NCBI GenBank assembly: GCA_963969595.1
Contig: OZ018412.1
Coordinates: 8,124,501-8,188,500, forward strand
DNA from: Neckera pumila
Taxonomy: Eukaryota; Streptophyta; Bryopsida; Hypnales; Neckeraceae
Direction of reading: 5' to 3'
Length of the DNA: 64,000 nucleotides
The notes beneath the pieces are model-generated. The model saw only the letters and a list, made by a program, of their open reading frames with translations, did not search any database and was not told where the DNA came from. How positions within the stretch are numbered: the first letter of the stretch is position 1; every line of letters starts with the position of its first letter. Below, one piece after another: positions 1 to 10,950 of this stretch. Made by a program: the position numbers and the translations under genes.

Positions 1-345
1 GGGTGATTAAGCCCCACCAGTTGGTAACCCAAGGCAAAGGAGGTCCCTGGAGAGGCCCTGCCTCCAAGCCGGGGTTCGGAAGGGCTCTGGCTCCCTCCAG
101 TTAAGCTCTGTCTCACTCAGTTCGGGCCCTGGCTCTCTCCAGTTAAGCTCTGTCTTACCAGTTCGGGCTCTGTCCCTCTCGGAGAGCCGGTCAACTCAAT
201 CGGGCGCCGGTCAACTCAGTTCGGGCTTCAGTCGCCTCCGTTCGGGCTCCGTCACTTCCGTTCAGGCCCCAGTCGCCTCCGCCGGACTCCCGGTCAGCCC
301 AATGGGCTCTGATCACTCCAGTTTGAGCTCAACTCCCTGGACTTA
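1..345. repeat. degenerate GC-rich repeat tract
   Basis: Loose, irregular repetition of a unit containing CAGTTCGGGCTCTGGCTC and variants such as CCGGTCAACTCAGTTCGGGC, about 25-40 bp apart. No long reading frame crosses it. It looks like the edge of a minisatellite or a decayed mobile element that continues to the left of the window. Confidence 0.55.
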
Positions 346-897
346 CACAAGCATCTCGTTCGGTTCCTTTTTTTTGTGATTTCACTCTCTGTCTAGTCAG
401 TGCTCAAACTGTCTAGCTTGAAAACAAATACAAACAATAAAAAAAAACCAACAACAACCGTGGCCTTGCCTTTGGAGGTGGAGAAGCATAGGAAGTGGTA
501 GTAGAAGATTAGAAGGAGGAGAGAGGAAAGGGTAGAGTAGGAATACATAGAATTAGTGCTAGAATAGTGAGAGGGAAAGAAGATAGAAGGAGAAGTTGAA
601 GGGAAATTTGGATTAGAAGGATTTGCTAAGAAATCTTGAAGAGTCAACTTGGACCATTAGTTGTTTTGGATAAAATAATAATTGACTTAGAAGATGATAG
701 GGTCAATTATTATTTAAGATTTCAAAGTCAATTATTATTCCACTACTAGTCAACCTTTGGAATAGTTAAATAATGGAGTGAGAATAGTGTAGAAAGAAAA
801 AGAGAGAGGGGAGTTAGAAAGAAAAGGAAAAGATAGGAAAATTGTATTAAACTCCAACCTTTAAGCGGTGAGCAAAATTACAAAAGCATTTTCAACT
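346..897. other. AT-rich stretch, no gene seen
   Basis: Purine-rich, AT-rich sequence. The only open frame is a short low-complexity minus-strand frame rich in Ser, Phe and Tyr, which I do not regard as coding. Confidence 0.5.
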
Positions 898-960
898 ATG
901 GCGGATCAAGAATATTTGGAGGAGCTCCTCTACAACACGGCGGATGAAGTGCAACTTGAG
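898..960 (+). CDS. possible first coding exon (21 codons)
   Basis: An ATG at 898 opens a 21-codon frame rich in Glu and Leu. The frame runs directly into GTAAAT at 961, a plausible splice donor (GAG|GTAAAT). The region before it is AT-rich like a leader. No downstream exon could be identified, so this is only a candidate. The sequence GGATGAAGT inside it recurs several times in the following 900 bp, so it may instead belong to a repeat. Confidence 0.2.
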
Positions 961-1307
961 GTAAATTACTAACTTTTACCCTTTCCTTGCAATTGTTTAG
1001 ATTAGCAACTAAAACACTTAGCCGAAACTTCAAGGTCGGTTCAGAGAGTCTAAATTAGGATTTTTTCCAAGTTTATCAGTCAAAGTTGGTAGATTAGGAT
1101 TAGAGCTTTCCGAAAACATCTTAAACTTAGAATTCCGACTTAAAACAAAGAAATTAGCTTTGGATGAAGTTTAGAGTCAAAATAGGATGAAAAATATTTA
1201 GAAGTGCCCAAGTGGAAGTTAATTAGAAACTTAGAAAGTAGAAGTAATCTGGATCATAGGAACGTAATTAGAAGTAAATTTCAAAAACAAGATTAGTAGT
1301 AATCAAC

Positions 1308-1348
1308 GGATGAAGTTTGAGGTACCGATTAGCGGTCAAACTTCATCC
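1308..1348. repeat. perfect 13-bp inverted repeat (hairpin)
   Basis: GGATGAAGTTTGA at 1308-1320 is followed after a 15-nt loop by its exact reverse complement at 1336-1348. Confidence 0.7.
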
Positions 1349-1767
1349 ATCAATAACTTTTGCTAGGATAGGGTTCAAATCAAGTTAGAGACCATTTTGG
1401 AAAGCTCAAGTTAGCCTCTTTAAGGAAATAACTTCAAATTACTAAAAATAGTAGCTGACCAGAACTCATTCCAAACTTCAAAGAACAAGGGGAGATAGAA
1501 CTAGGGTGTCTAAACGTACTTAAGGAAGAAAGTTAGCATTAGGGGGTTAGAGTAGCAACTTCAAGTGTCCCAACAATAGTGCAAACTCTAGGAAATACCT
1601 ATTTACCTAGGAGAAATAGAAGGATGAAGTTTAGACTAAGAAACGGATGAAGTCAACTTAAATTAGTCAAACCCGGACCAAACTTAGGATTTGGGTAAAG
1701 TTTAACTATCCTAGACTAGGGTTTAAGTTTCATGAGCAATTAAAATCGGGAACAAGTCTAATTGCAT

Positions 1768-1808
1768 GGATGAAGTTAATTAGCCCCGGAAAAGGCTAAA
1801 CTTCATCC
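1768..1808. repeat. second GGATGAAGTT inverted repeat
   Basis: GGATGAAGTT at 1768 pairs with AACTTCATCC ending at 1808. This is the same stem as 460 bp upstream, and the sequence just after both copies is similar (a CTTTTGCTAGGA segment). Confidence 0.65.
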
Positions 1809-2118
1809 GCCTATATCTTTTGCTAGGAAAAGGGGGTAGGGTCGAATTTTATGTTTTAAGAAATGGCATGAAATTCTCTACAACTTAGGAGTGTTAAATT
1901 TAGACTGTAGCAAGGTTCGTCCAAAAACCACCGTGGCCTCTTTCAATTGAAGTAGTTGAAGTAGAAATTGTGATTGTTGCATTTTGTTGAGTTTCATTGC
2001 AAATTGTGGGTATTTAGGAACATAGAAAAGATCCATTGCTTGGAAGGCGCAATGGACCGACGTTAGGCACCCATAGGACCGCAAAATCCCACAAAACCTA
2101 GAACCTGGTTGTGCTCGA

Positions 2119-2855
2119 TTATTTATCAAGGGTGGGTAAATAAGCGCTCACAACTGTGTAAGTGAGAGTGCTTGTGAATCCTACAAAGTTCTGTTCTAGA
2201 TTTGTAAATTCTGTTTGGCCTAATAATGGAATGCCAACTTCCAATGCCTCATCAACAGTTTTTCCATACATGCATGGTCCTAATTCCATGAGTCTTGATT
2301 CATAAAATTCTGCAATCCATTTGACCAATTCCACTTGGTCTTTTTCCCATTCATCTATAGTGGTTTTAGAATTTTTAATACTACGCCCCATGACATAGTG
2401 ACCCATAGTGTATCCTCTATCCATACCACCTCTCCACCCCAATGCAAACATTTTTCCATTGACTTGGGCCTTATTATTTTTTATGTAGCCTAAGCCTCCC
2501 TTCCTCAATTTGTGGCTAGAGACATTGTTAGCTTCTCAAAGTCTTCATATTCTTTAGAAGATTCAATGTCTTTGAATTTTGTGAATGAAATCACTAGCAC
2601 TATTTCTTTGGTGCTCTCATCTTGGATGGCTACTTTGTTTTTGTATAGCACTAAATAGTCCTTTGGAATTTCATCTATACTTGTTCCATCTAAAGCCTTG
2701 TCTTCCAAATTGCGAGGTAGTGAAATCATAACGCATTCATTTTCTTCATGTGGACCTATTCTTTCAAATGTTTTCTTCAAACTCCACTCATGCCTTGCTT
2801 TTGCATGAGCCTTGTGCTTCATGCTCACATTGCCTTTCCCTCTCCTTTTTGTCAT
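2119..2855 (-). pseudogene. unknown gene, two overlapping frames (frameshifted or intron-containing)
   Basis: A 116-codon frame starts at an ATG at 2855 with a basic N terminus (MTKRRGKGN) and ends at a TGA at 2505. A second, overlapping frame carries on to 2119 without an ATG of its own; it opens only at a TTG. The two frames differ by one base around 2505-2515, so this is probably one gene with a 1-nt frameshift or a missed intron. The second part holds a Gly-rich segment (GGLGYI...GWRGGMDRGY) and a helix-like stretch with IAEFYES. The kinase-like protein at 19043-20542 has IAAFYES at a comparable place, followed in both by a YG. I do not recognise the family. The first frame is fairly charged (Lys/Glu) and soluble-looking. 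No membrane segment is seen. Confidence 0.45.
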
Positions 2856-2999
2856 TGTGAATTTTATATAGTTTTATGAAATTAATATGTATAATTCAAA
2901 TTTGATAACAACTAGTAATTGTAAATAAATCCAATGTGGTAAATACAAATAATGCTTTCTATGGCTCTTGCTATTTTTTTATACACTTATGTCTAAAAA

Positions 3000-3175
3000 G
3001 TAAAAGCAACCTTTTACATTAGAGTTCTTTTACTTTTTTGAAATGTAAAAGATACATTTCACAATGGATTTCTTTTATTTTTTTGAAAAGTGAAAGAAAC
3101 CATTTACATTAGAGTTCTTTCACCTTTGAAAAGTAAAACAAACCTTTTATTATAGAGATCTTTTACTTTGTCACC
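3000..3175. repeat. ~60-bp degenerate tandem repeat
   Basis: About three imperfect copies of a unit containing ACATTAGAGTTCTTTTACTTT followed by a GAAA(A)GTAAAAG segment. Confidence 0.5.
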
Positions 3176-3651
3176 ATTTGCATTGATGTTTTTCATTAAA
3201 TTTTCTAAGATTGCTTCCACAATATATTGCTTCCAAACATTTACATAAATTATATGTATAGCATAAGTCCAATCTTTGCAAATTACATAAAAAACTTAAA
3301 AATTTGAAAAAAATTCGTAAACCTAAATTCCAAAATTATCTCTAAACCTTTTGGCAATTACTAGAAGTTAGAATCTTCAATTTTTTATCCTTGAATTTTT
3401 AGAATACACATATATAATAATAGAATCTATTTGCTCTAGATATGGGTATTGAATTAATTTTAGGCCAAAATAACACCAGGATTAATATAAATTCTAATCT
3501 TTTACTTTGTAAACATTATCTATGTATATAGTTTCATTTTATATTTATATAAGTTTTAATATCCATATATTTGCTTACACTAGGTATATCTAAGTATTTT
3601 TTTACAAGGTTTCTTAATATAAATTCAAATTTTTGTTTTAATTTGTTCTAG

Positions 3652-3887
3652 AATTTTGGCATGCTTCCCAAGTATGAGGTGTGTGCATTGTGTGAAGGAT
3701 GACTTCCAAAGCGTCCCCACATACTTGGAGGGCATAAATTAGAACAAGCCTTATGGCTTCATTTTTTATTTTCATTTCCATCCTTCTTGGTTTAGGAATT
3801 TTGGCATGCTTCCCAAGTATGAGGTGTGTGCATTGTGTGAAGGATGACTTTCAAAGCGTCCCCACATACTTGGAGGGCATAAATTAG
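3652..3887. repeat. 91-bp direct repeat, two near-identical copies, each a potential hairpin
   Basis: The block beginning GAATTTTGGCATGCTTCCC near 3652 recurs near 3796, almost unchanged through GGCATAAATTAGAA. Within each copy, CCCAAGTATG near the start pairs with CATACTTGG near the end, giving an imperfect foldback of about 75 nt. The two copies lie about 144 bp apart. Confidence 0.65.
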
Positions 3888-4149
3888 AAGGTGTCTCAAA
3901 ACTCATTTTTTTTAGGAGATAGTTATAAGCCCATGTACTTTTTTCATAGGAAAATCACACTTGGAAAGGTTGTACACATCATTCAAATCACCTATTTCTT
4001 ATATGGTTCTAAAAGGTGTAAGAATGCATACAAAAAAACTATATATATATAAATATATAAAAACAGGAAGTCTTGATCTTCGATATTAAAATATTAAAAT
4101 CATAAAAAACTTCTATATTGTAATTGCCCCACCTCTACTGTGGTAGGGA

Positions 4150-4370
4150 TGCTCTTAGTTGGGCTCCAAATGCTTCCACAATAGCTTCCCCTTGCTTGTT
4201 ACAGTAGCTCCTTATTGTTCCACAATAGCTTTCTTGTTCCACAGTAGCTCCTTGTTCCACAGTAACTCCCTATTGTTCCACCGTAAGTTCCCTGGTGCTC
4301 CGTAGTGAGCTCCCTATTGCTCCATAGTAGCTCCCCTTGCTCCACAATAGCTCCCCTTTGCTCCTCCTAC
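4150..4370. repeat. degenerate minisatellite (TTCCACAGTAGCTCC)
   Basis: Roughly ten imperfect copies of a 20-25-bp unit of the form TGTTCCACAGTAGCTCCCT, with one-base variants. Confidence 0.6.
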
Positions 4371-4769
4371 ATTTTCTCCAAATTGATGGTTGTCAATGTC
4401 ACTTCTTGAAATTTGTCATAAGGTGGGTACATCCAAAAATTATTATAGGTTTCTAGAGATAAACCCCAATATTTGGAAGAAAATAGGGGGAAGTGAAAAT
4501 AAAGATCCAATACAGAAACTAAAAATCTACTTCATTGGTGGAAAAAAATTGGTAGCTCTCATAGACTAAGGTTTTATTGGGGCCAAAAATATAAAGAATG
4601 TATAGCAATGGATATAGAATGCATGGAAAAAATAGGATAGTTTTGTAAAGACAAAATGCACGCTAAGATGTTATTAATATATCTCAAAGCCCTTTCTCCT
4701 ATAAAGTGGAATAAAATCAACATTCATTATACCTTATGGTCTTCCAGCACGATTGCCTCCATTCCAATT

Positions 4770-6541
4770 TTAGGCCCCATAGTGATACTCTTCAAAACAT
4801 CCCCTATTTAGACATAGAAACACCCGATTGCAAGTCTGGCAATAATAACTACATCAAGTATCCCCACATACTATGCACGCACATCTCAATCGACTCCAAG
4901 TTGGCAAGTGGGGGCGTGGAGCTTGTTCTTCTTCATCTACAATACCTCCCTGGCCACGCCAATTATGTGTGAGAGCATCACATAATTCCAAGTTGAATTG
5001 GAGGTGACTAATGGGTTTGCGTTGATGTTGGTGTTGACGCAAGGTGCCTAGGTAGATGACATACATGTTAACCACGGTTGTATCCAATAGGAAGTAAAAA
5101 ACATGGTGCCACCACTTGTGCGATCTTGTTTGGCTAGAATATGAAGCTCTCAATTGGTCCGCCATATCCACCCCCCTCATATGCGTGGTATACTATAGAT
5201 TTATAGGGGAAGTTTGGATAGGATTCCTTTGGGCCCCATTCCTACGGGGAACCATAGGTACTGGCATGCATGGAAAACAAATAGGCAATGCATGAGTGGA
5301 TATAAGTAAAACCAGACGCTTATCCTTCCACAATACGCATACAATTCCACATGATTCATGCATTGCCCACTGTAATGTTCCTTGCGGTGAATGGATCCAA
5401 TTTTGAACCGCCTTCAATTCAGTAGGTAGGCCCACCCAATTAGACCTCATAGTGCCAGTGGCATAGATTTCAAGTGTGGCCAATTCCGTAAATAAGCCAA
5501 TGCTTGAAAAATAGTTGTCCGTCACAACAACATGGCCCTTCCCTTCTTGGCCATTCAATATTCTCATGACTACATTGTGCGCCATATTGGTCTCTCCACG
5601 AACCACCGGTACAATCTCTTGAACTCCATAATGATTGATCCCACAATATATCTTGAAATTGAAAACGTGTTTTGATGATGAATCTGCTAAACACCACACC
5701 TTGATCCCCCATTTCTGTGGTTTTTTAGGTATATATTGCCTAGCTGGACAAGATGAGCCTTTGTAACATATCATCATTTCGTCTACAATAAGGTATTTAC
5801 CCAAACTCCATTCACGTTTGAAATTGTCACGAATGTCATGGACAAGCCAATGTACTTGGCCCATCTTGTCATAACCGGGTAAATCTTTTTCCCAAATATA
5901 AGTAGCTGGGTTGGTGATATATAAACATCTTGTAATTGCTTCAAACCTAGTTCGAGAAAATATTTTGGAAATACAAGGACAACAGAAGAATGAACCTTCT
6001 TTATTCCAATATGTCTTGGTATTTGTTTGTTTTTTCAAACCCATAAGAATACGAGTTGCTAAATAGGCCTTCAAAGTTCGAACCGTCAAAGGTAACCAAT
6101 CTTGCCCCCCCCCCTTGTATTTCCATGCTCATCCGGTGTAGTTGCATACCAATTACTCTCTACCACAATTTTACGCAAGAAAGTGTAAGGCCAAAACAAC
6201 AAGAACAACTGCATAAAAGTGGGTATTTTACGGAAATTCTACTTTGGTCCGGGTGCACCCACAAAAACCTTGGGTTGAGGAAGGTATGTGAAATTAGATC
6301 GTGACCACGTTGAGTTACGAAACCTATGCTTTACACTAAGAGGATTGTTTGGGTCCCCTTCTTCACTAGAATCATCTCCCTCATATGCAGCCCCCTTATA
6401 TGCATCCTCACTACCCGAAGGATCACTCAACATTGCATTCTCATGTCTACCATTGAAATAATCACTCCCATCTTCATTGATCAAATAAGGTTGAATGGTA
6501 GGTATACCCAATATGGTGGCACGCCTGAAAAATAGCATCAT
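4770..6541 (-). pseudogene. piggyBac-family transposase (DDE_Tnp_1_7), degraded
   Basis: This encodes a cut-and-paste transposase of the piggyBac superfamily. The N-terminal part (6541-6239) is acidic, as is usual. The core (6089-5193) shows the first catalytic Asp in LIVDEMM and the second in VVTDNYFSS. The third, RGVDMADQL, lies just downstream at about 5150. A C-terminal cysteine-rich finger with several CxxC pairs ends at a stop at 4770. Damage: in-frame TAG at 6239, in-frame TAG at 5193, in-frame TGA at 4854 inside the finger, and a 1-nt frame break at a run of ten C at 6105-6114. The element's own termini were not found. The family assignment is firm. Activity is unlikely unless the homopolymer break is a sequencing error and the stops are misread. 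Confidence 0.85.
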
Positions 6542-6587
6542 AAATCATTTTACATATAGATAGTACATAAGTAAGTATGTTGAGTAC

Positions 6588-6973
6588 ACAAGTGCCATGA
6601 AATTTGAATTACACAACTAAAACACCTCCATCAATTTTGCATTTGCTAGCAACAAGTCTCTTTCAAATTTTTTTGGCAAATACCTATAATTGGCCTAGGG
6701 GAGGATTCAAAAATCGGACAAGTGCCACAAAATTTGAACTACACAACTAAAAATTCCATAAAGTTTGCATGTGCTAACTACATGTCACTTTCAAAATGTT
6801 TTTGGCAAATACCTATAATTGGCCTAGGGGAGGATTCTCAAATTAGACAAGTGCCATGAAATTTGAACTATACAATAAAAATTCTCCATAAAGCTTGCAT
6901 TTGCTAGCTACATGTCTATTTCAACCTTTTTTTTTGGCAAATACCTATATTTGGCCTAGGGGAGGATTGAAGG
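6588..6973. repeat. ~129-bp tandem repeat, left block (three units)
   Basis: Each unit begins GACAAGTGCCATGAAATTTG, contains GCATTTGCTAGCTACATGTC and ends GGCCTAGGGGAGGATT. Units start near 6588, 6717 and 6846. The array is interrupted at 6974 by a hAT-type insertion and resumes at 8449. Confidence 0.85.
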
Positions 6974-8448
6974 TAGGGTTGCACAGACGTCTGGACGTTC
7001 GGACGTCCAAAGTCCACGTCCGCTCGTTTCTTAGCGTCCGGGGACATAGAAAAAGGACTGTCGTTCGGACGCCGCCATCCAGCGGACGGGCGGACGGGTG
7101 GACGGGGGGGGGGGCGGACGGGCGTGGCCGACGGGCGGACGGGCGGACGGGGTGGACGGGGCGGGTAGGCGGATGGGCGGAAGCCTAGCGGGAAAAAACA
7201 ACTAAAAAAATAAAAGTTCCGTGTATGGTACTTCGTTGTTTTTCTTAAATGCAATGATTGTTCCCATTTGTTCCAGTGGAAAATAAAAAATTATATCTGT
7301 GTTGTTTCCATTTTCATTTTAAATTGAATACCCTCAAGGATAATCGAATTTTACTACATCTATGCATTTCTAAACGTCTAAAGTCTTGAAGTGCTTCTTT
7401 TGCCATCCAGTGAACTAATTTATAATATCCTTTAATCTTTGAACGACGCGGCGGCCATTTTCTAGCCAATGAATGACAAAGAATCAAACTCTATAGGACA
7501 GAAGTGCAACTATTCATCCTCAATATTTGTTGTGAAAAAGGAAGATTTTATATAGTAGCTTCACTTCCAATAGATACTTTTGAAATTTTAATGTAGGTGA
7601 ATGCGCACGATAATGGAAAAAGATGATTCAATGGCAATCCTAGGTCAATCCTTCATCTTTTAAAGGTTAACCCATAAAGGACCAACATGCGTTTTTTGGC
7701 TATGTAGAAATTCTGGTTAGGTACGTGTGACTAGAGATTTTCATATTTCTGGCTAAAATTTTAATAGAAGTTGAGCGCAAGGAATATCTTTCATATGCAA
7801 CAAATTTCATGCAAGCATTGGTCTCTACTAGACTAGAAGTCTAGAACAAATTTGCCTATTTATCTTTCAAAATGTAATGAAAGTATTAAGTTTATTACTT
7901 TCCATTCAAAGTGCAATTAAAAGAATGTTCAGTATGTATTCTTTTATTTTTTATTTTTGTTGTATTGAACAAGAGATTTTTTGAAGCGATTGATCTAAGC
8001 AACCTCAAAAAGTAGCCTACTAGCCTTGCAACAAAACAAAAATGTATCTGAACAAATAAAACTCAAAGTACTGAACCACCCGCCCGCCCGTCCCCGTCCG
8101 CCCGCCCGTCCGTCCGATCGTCCGACCGTCCGCCCGACCGCCCGTCCGCCCGCCCGTCCGCCCGCCCGTCCGCCCGCTCGTCCACCCGTCCGCCCGCCCG
8201 CCTGCCCGCCCAACTGTCCGACCGCCCGACTGCCCGCCCGTCCACCCGTCCGTCCGTCCGACCGCCCAACCGCCTGACTGCCCACCCGTCCGCCCGTCCG
8301 CCCGTCCGCCCATCTGTTTGACCTATGGACGGCGACTGGCCACCGTCAGCGCACGTCCGCAGTGTCCACCGGAACCGGACGTCCGGTCGTCCGGTCGTCC
8401 GGTTTTCGGATGCGATTTTCGAAAAAACGAACGTCCGGGACAACCCTA
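6974..8448. mobile_element. Ds-like, internally deleted derivative of the giant hAT element
   Basis: The element starts TAGGGTTG and ends CAACCCTA. It is flanked by an exact 8-bp TSD, ATTGAAGG (6966-6973 and 8449-8456). An 8-bp TSD with TAGGG/CAGGG ends is the hAT hallmark. Positions 6974-7811 match the left arm of the 19.6-kb element (16719-17704). Positions 7806-8448 match its right arm (35739-36337). The join lies at a shared TTCATG (7806-7811), so about 18 kb of interior, including all genes, was lost between short direct repeats. CGGACGG-type tracts fill both subterminal regions (about 7070-7180 and 8080-8320). It encodes nothing credible and would need transposase in trans. Confidence 0.93.
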
Positions 8449-8900
8449 ATTGAAGGATGAGACAAGTGCCATGAAATTTGAATTACACAACTAAAAATTC
8501 TCCATAAAGTTTGCATTTGCTAGCTACATGTCTTTTTCAAACTTTTTTTGGCAAATATCTATATTTGGCCTAGGAGAAGATTGAAGGATGAGACAAGTGC
8601 CATGAAATTTGAACTATAAAACTAAAGCTCTCTTTCAATTTTGCATTTGCTAGCTACATGTCTCCTTCAAATTTTTTTGGCAAATACCTATATTTGGTGA
8701 ATTAAAAAAGTGCCATAAAATTTGAACTACACAACTAAAATTTCTCCATCAATTTTGCATTTGCTAGCTACATGTCTTTTTCAAAATGTTTTTGGCAAAT
8801 ATCTATATTTGGCCTAGGGGAGGGTTGAAGAATTAGACAAGTGCCATAACATTTGAACTACAAAACTAAAAACCCTACATAAAGTTTGCATTTGCTATTT
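8449..8900. repeat. ~129-bp tandem repeat, right block
   Basis: This continues the array at 6588-6973, with units starting near 8460, 8592, 8706 and 8836. Its first 8 bases are the duplicated target site. Confidence 0.8.
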
Positions 8901-9051
8901 GAATAACTAGAACTTTGGTGCATGCAAACTTTCTATCACTTGCTTATAAGTGAATCCAATACAAGTGAATCCAACTAAATTGGGTATAATTTTAAAATGG
9001 AAGCAACCTAAGGCAAAAAAGAAAAAGAATAGAAAAAGTAAGGAAAGGTAC

Positions 9052-9536
9052 CTGATTTTCCTTGCCGTCGTTGTGACACCTTGTGCTGGAGTAGAATTGG
9101 TAGCTACTACCGTTGGGGCCTCTCCCATAGGTTGGTGGATGGGGTGCCAGAGTTGGTAGCCAGAGCCACTTGGGCTTCCACCATGTTGCATAGTCTCTGC
9201 CGTTGGATCTGGAAGTGAGAGATTGGGGATCTCCGCCTCCCATGTAGCAAAGCCTGTCACCCCACCTTGGATCCATTCACTTGGACAACGGTCTACTCCA
9301 AGTTCAGAACTTTCTCCCTCCCAATTTCTACCCTCTCAATGCTCGGCGATTGTGTTCTCCCTCCTTTTAGTACTCTTCTTCTTGCGCTGTTGCCTATCAA
9401 AAAATTGAGAATTGTGCATGAGCTCTTGCGGCCACACTAATCCTTCTGTGTAGTAGCCATCCTCTTCATTGTCTTCTTCTTTTACCACTCTGACTCTCAC
9501 ACTCACTAAACTTGACAAACACAAACAAACACCCAA
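9052..9536 (-). pseudogene. coding exon fragment with one in-frame TGA and a 3' splice donor
   Basis: A single frame runs from an ATG at 9536 down to 9052, broken only by a TGA at 9336-9338. The first part is acidic then basic (EEDNEEDGYY, then RKKKSTKRR). The second part is rich in Pro, Gly, Ser and Thr. At 9052 the exon ends AG|GTACCT, a good donor. Low-complexity, AT-rich sequence follows and looks like intron. No domain is recognised. It could be the first exon of a broken host gene or a remnant of a retroelement gag. Confidence 0.4.
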
Positions 9537-10950
9537 TTATTTAAAGGAGTTGTAACATGGAAAGAAGATCCGAATCCTCACAACTTCCTAGACACCCGAT
9601 CCGGAAAGTAGGTCACTCAGGACTCAATCCGCTCCTTACTACAATGATAGATCACAGGGTTTCAGAACCTACCGGGGGTTTGTTAAGTGCTAGACCATTC
9701 CGAGGTTGGCAAACCTTCCGAGAGAGTGGTGACTTCCTTTGGGCGGGCGCTTACCTCCGCACGGGTTGACAGCCGGACTCGCTTCCGCTATTCAATCAAC
9801 CGGATCACCGTTACGGTAGTTTAAAGGCACTATGTACTTCCACTCAGTCAAGAATCTAACATTGTCTCAAATGTACCTTTCAAATGGAACCGACTACCCA
9901 AGATGTCGTAGCACAGAAAGCACAATTCCTTCTCTAAGGTCCAAATTGGCCCTAAAGTGACTCGTGTATCGTTCCACAGAGATTTGGGTTGTAGTGCTCC
10001 TAATTGACCGGAATGTTACTAATCAGTATACAAAACAAAACCCCAAGTACTAGTCTAGACCGGATCTAATTCCAATAATTCGGAACCGGAAAACATTTTC
10101 CTGATTTATACTGCCGGTCTAGGGTAATTACTATATATATTTAAACTTGAGTTTAACCTTTGGACCAAGAGGGATCCGCAACTTTGGAATTAAGGAAGGA
10201 AGCTTAACTCCTATCCTCCGATTTTAATGTGTCAGGAGTTTTCACAGAATAAACTTTGAAAAGAAAACTTTGAAAAGAACATTGAGAACAAGACCTTCCT
10301 CACAACTAGACCGGAAGGGCTACGTAGGCTAGTAGGTCACGCAAGACGGTCTGAGTTCTCCTACCAAAGGCTACAACGACAAACTACCGGACAATCCACG
10401 ATCTAGGTAGAGAAGAAGAGTCAGGAATAGTAGGAGAGCAGTGAGTGTTTCTTGACAAAAGCCCGCTCTAATCCTCAAAGGAAATCCTATTGTATCTTGT
10501 CTGCTATTCAATCTCTCCAGGGACCGGATACTTCCTGCATCCGGGCTCACTCCTTCCTTATCCAATTCTGCAATCACACTGCTCAAACAAAGACACGGAC
10601 AAGTGCAAAAGTGTGCAGCACACAATTGTGAATTGGAAAATATCAATGGGTTTTGCAAATATTCTATTGGGAAAATAAAGTATAGAAATGAACCCGGATT
10701 GCAACTAAAACCCGAGCTTAAATACTAAACTACCAATCCAATTCAAAAAGTGCCTATGTCTAATTTCAGCCAAGGGAATGACACGTTTCATTCCTTCCCG
10801 GACTGCTAGAGTAGTTGACTTAACTACAGGCCAAAAAGGTGTGCACCAAAAGTGGATCTTAGATCCTATAATTCCGGAATTAACCCAAGTTCTAACTCCT
10901 ACTGCCAAAATTAGGCTTGCAGCCCTACTGTCTATGCTACAGTCCTTTAC
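9537..10950. other. no gene recognised; CCGG-rich sequence
   Basis: Moderate GC content with many CCGG tetranucleotides, a feature shared with 10951-16500 but not with the AT-rich sequence around it. The short open frames are neither long nor biased enough to call. Confidence 0.4.

Larger units (their letters stand above)
961..2118. other. non-coding stretch with recurrent GGATGAAGTTT motifs
   Basis: No convincing gene. The motif GGATGAAGTT or its reverse complement recurs near 944, 1162, 1308, 1337, 1621, 1643, 1768 and 1798. Two pairs form inverted repeats, listed separately. If the frame at 898 is an exon, this stretch could be intron. Confidence 0.4.
2856..4769. other. AT-rich intergenic sequence with several repeat blocks
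   Basis: No gene recognised. It contains the repeat blocks at 3000-3175, 3652-3887 and 4150-4370, listed separately, and otherwise AT-rich sequence. The 3' end of the degraded piggyBac gene begins at 4770. Confidence 0.5.

Noticed and set aside
4736..4972. Plus-strand frame opposite the piggyBac gene
   Set aside because: Shadow of the C-terminal finger of the transposase on the other strand.
8020..8443. Open frames on both strands encoding (ADGRTGGR)n or (ARPPVRPS)n-like proteins, here and at 6895-7254, 16655-17147, 20350-21094, 24609-24913, 31814-32246, 35953-36210, 49234-49686 and 62109-62459
   Set aside because: They arise because the CGGACGG-type repeat has no stop in any frame. They appear on both strands and in several frames at once.
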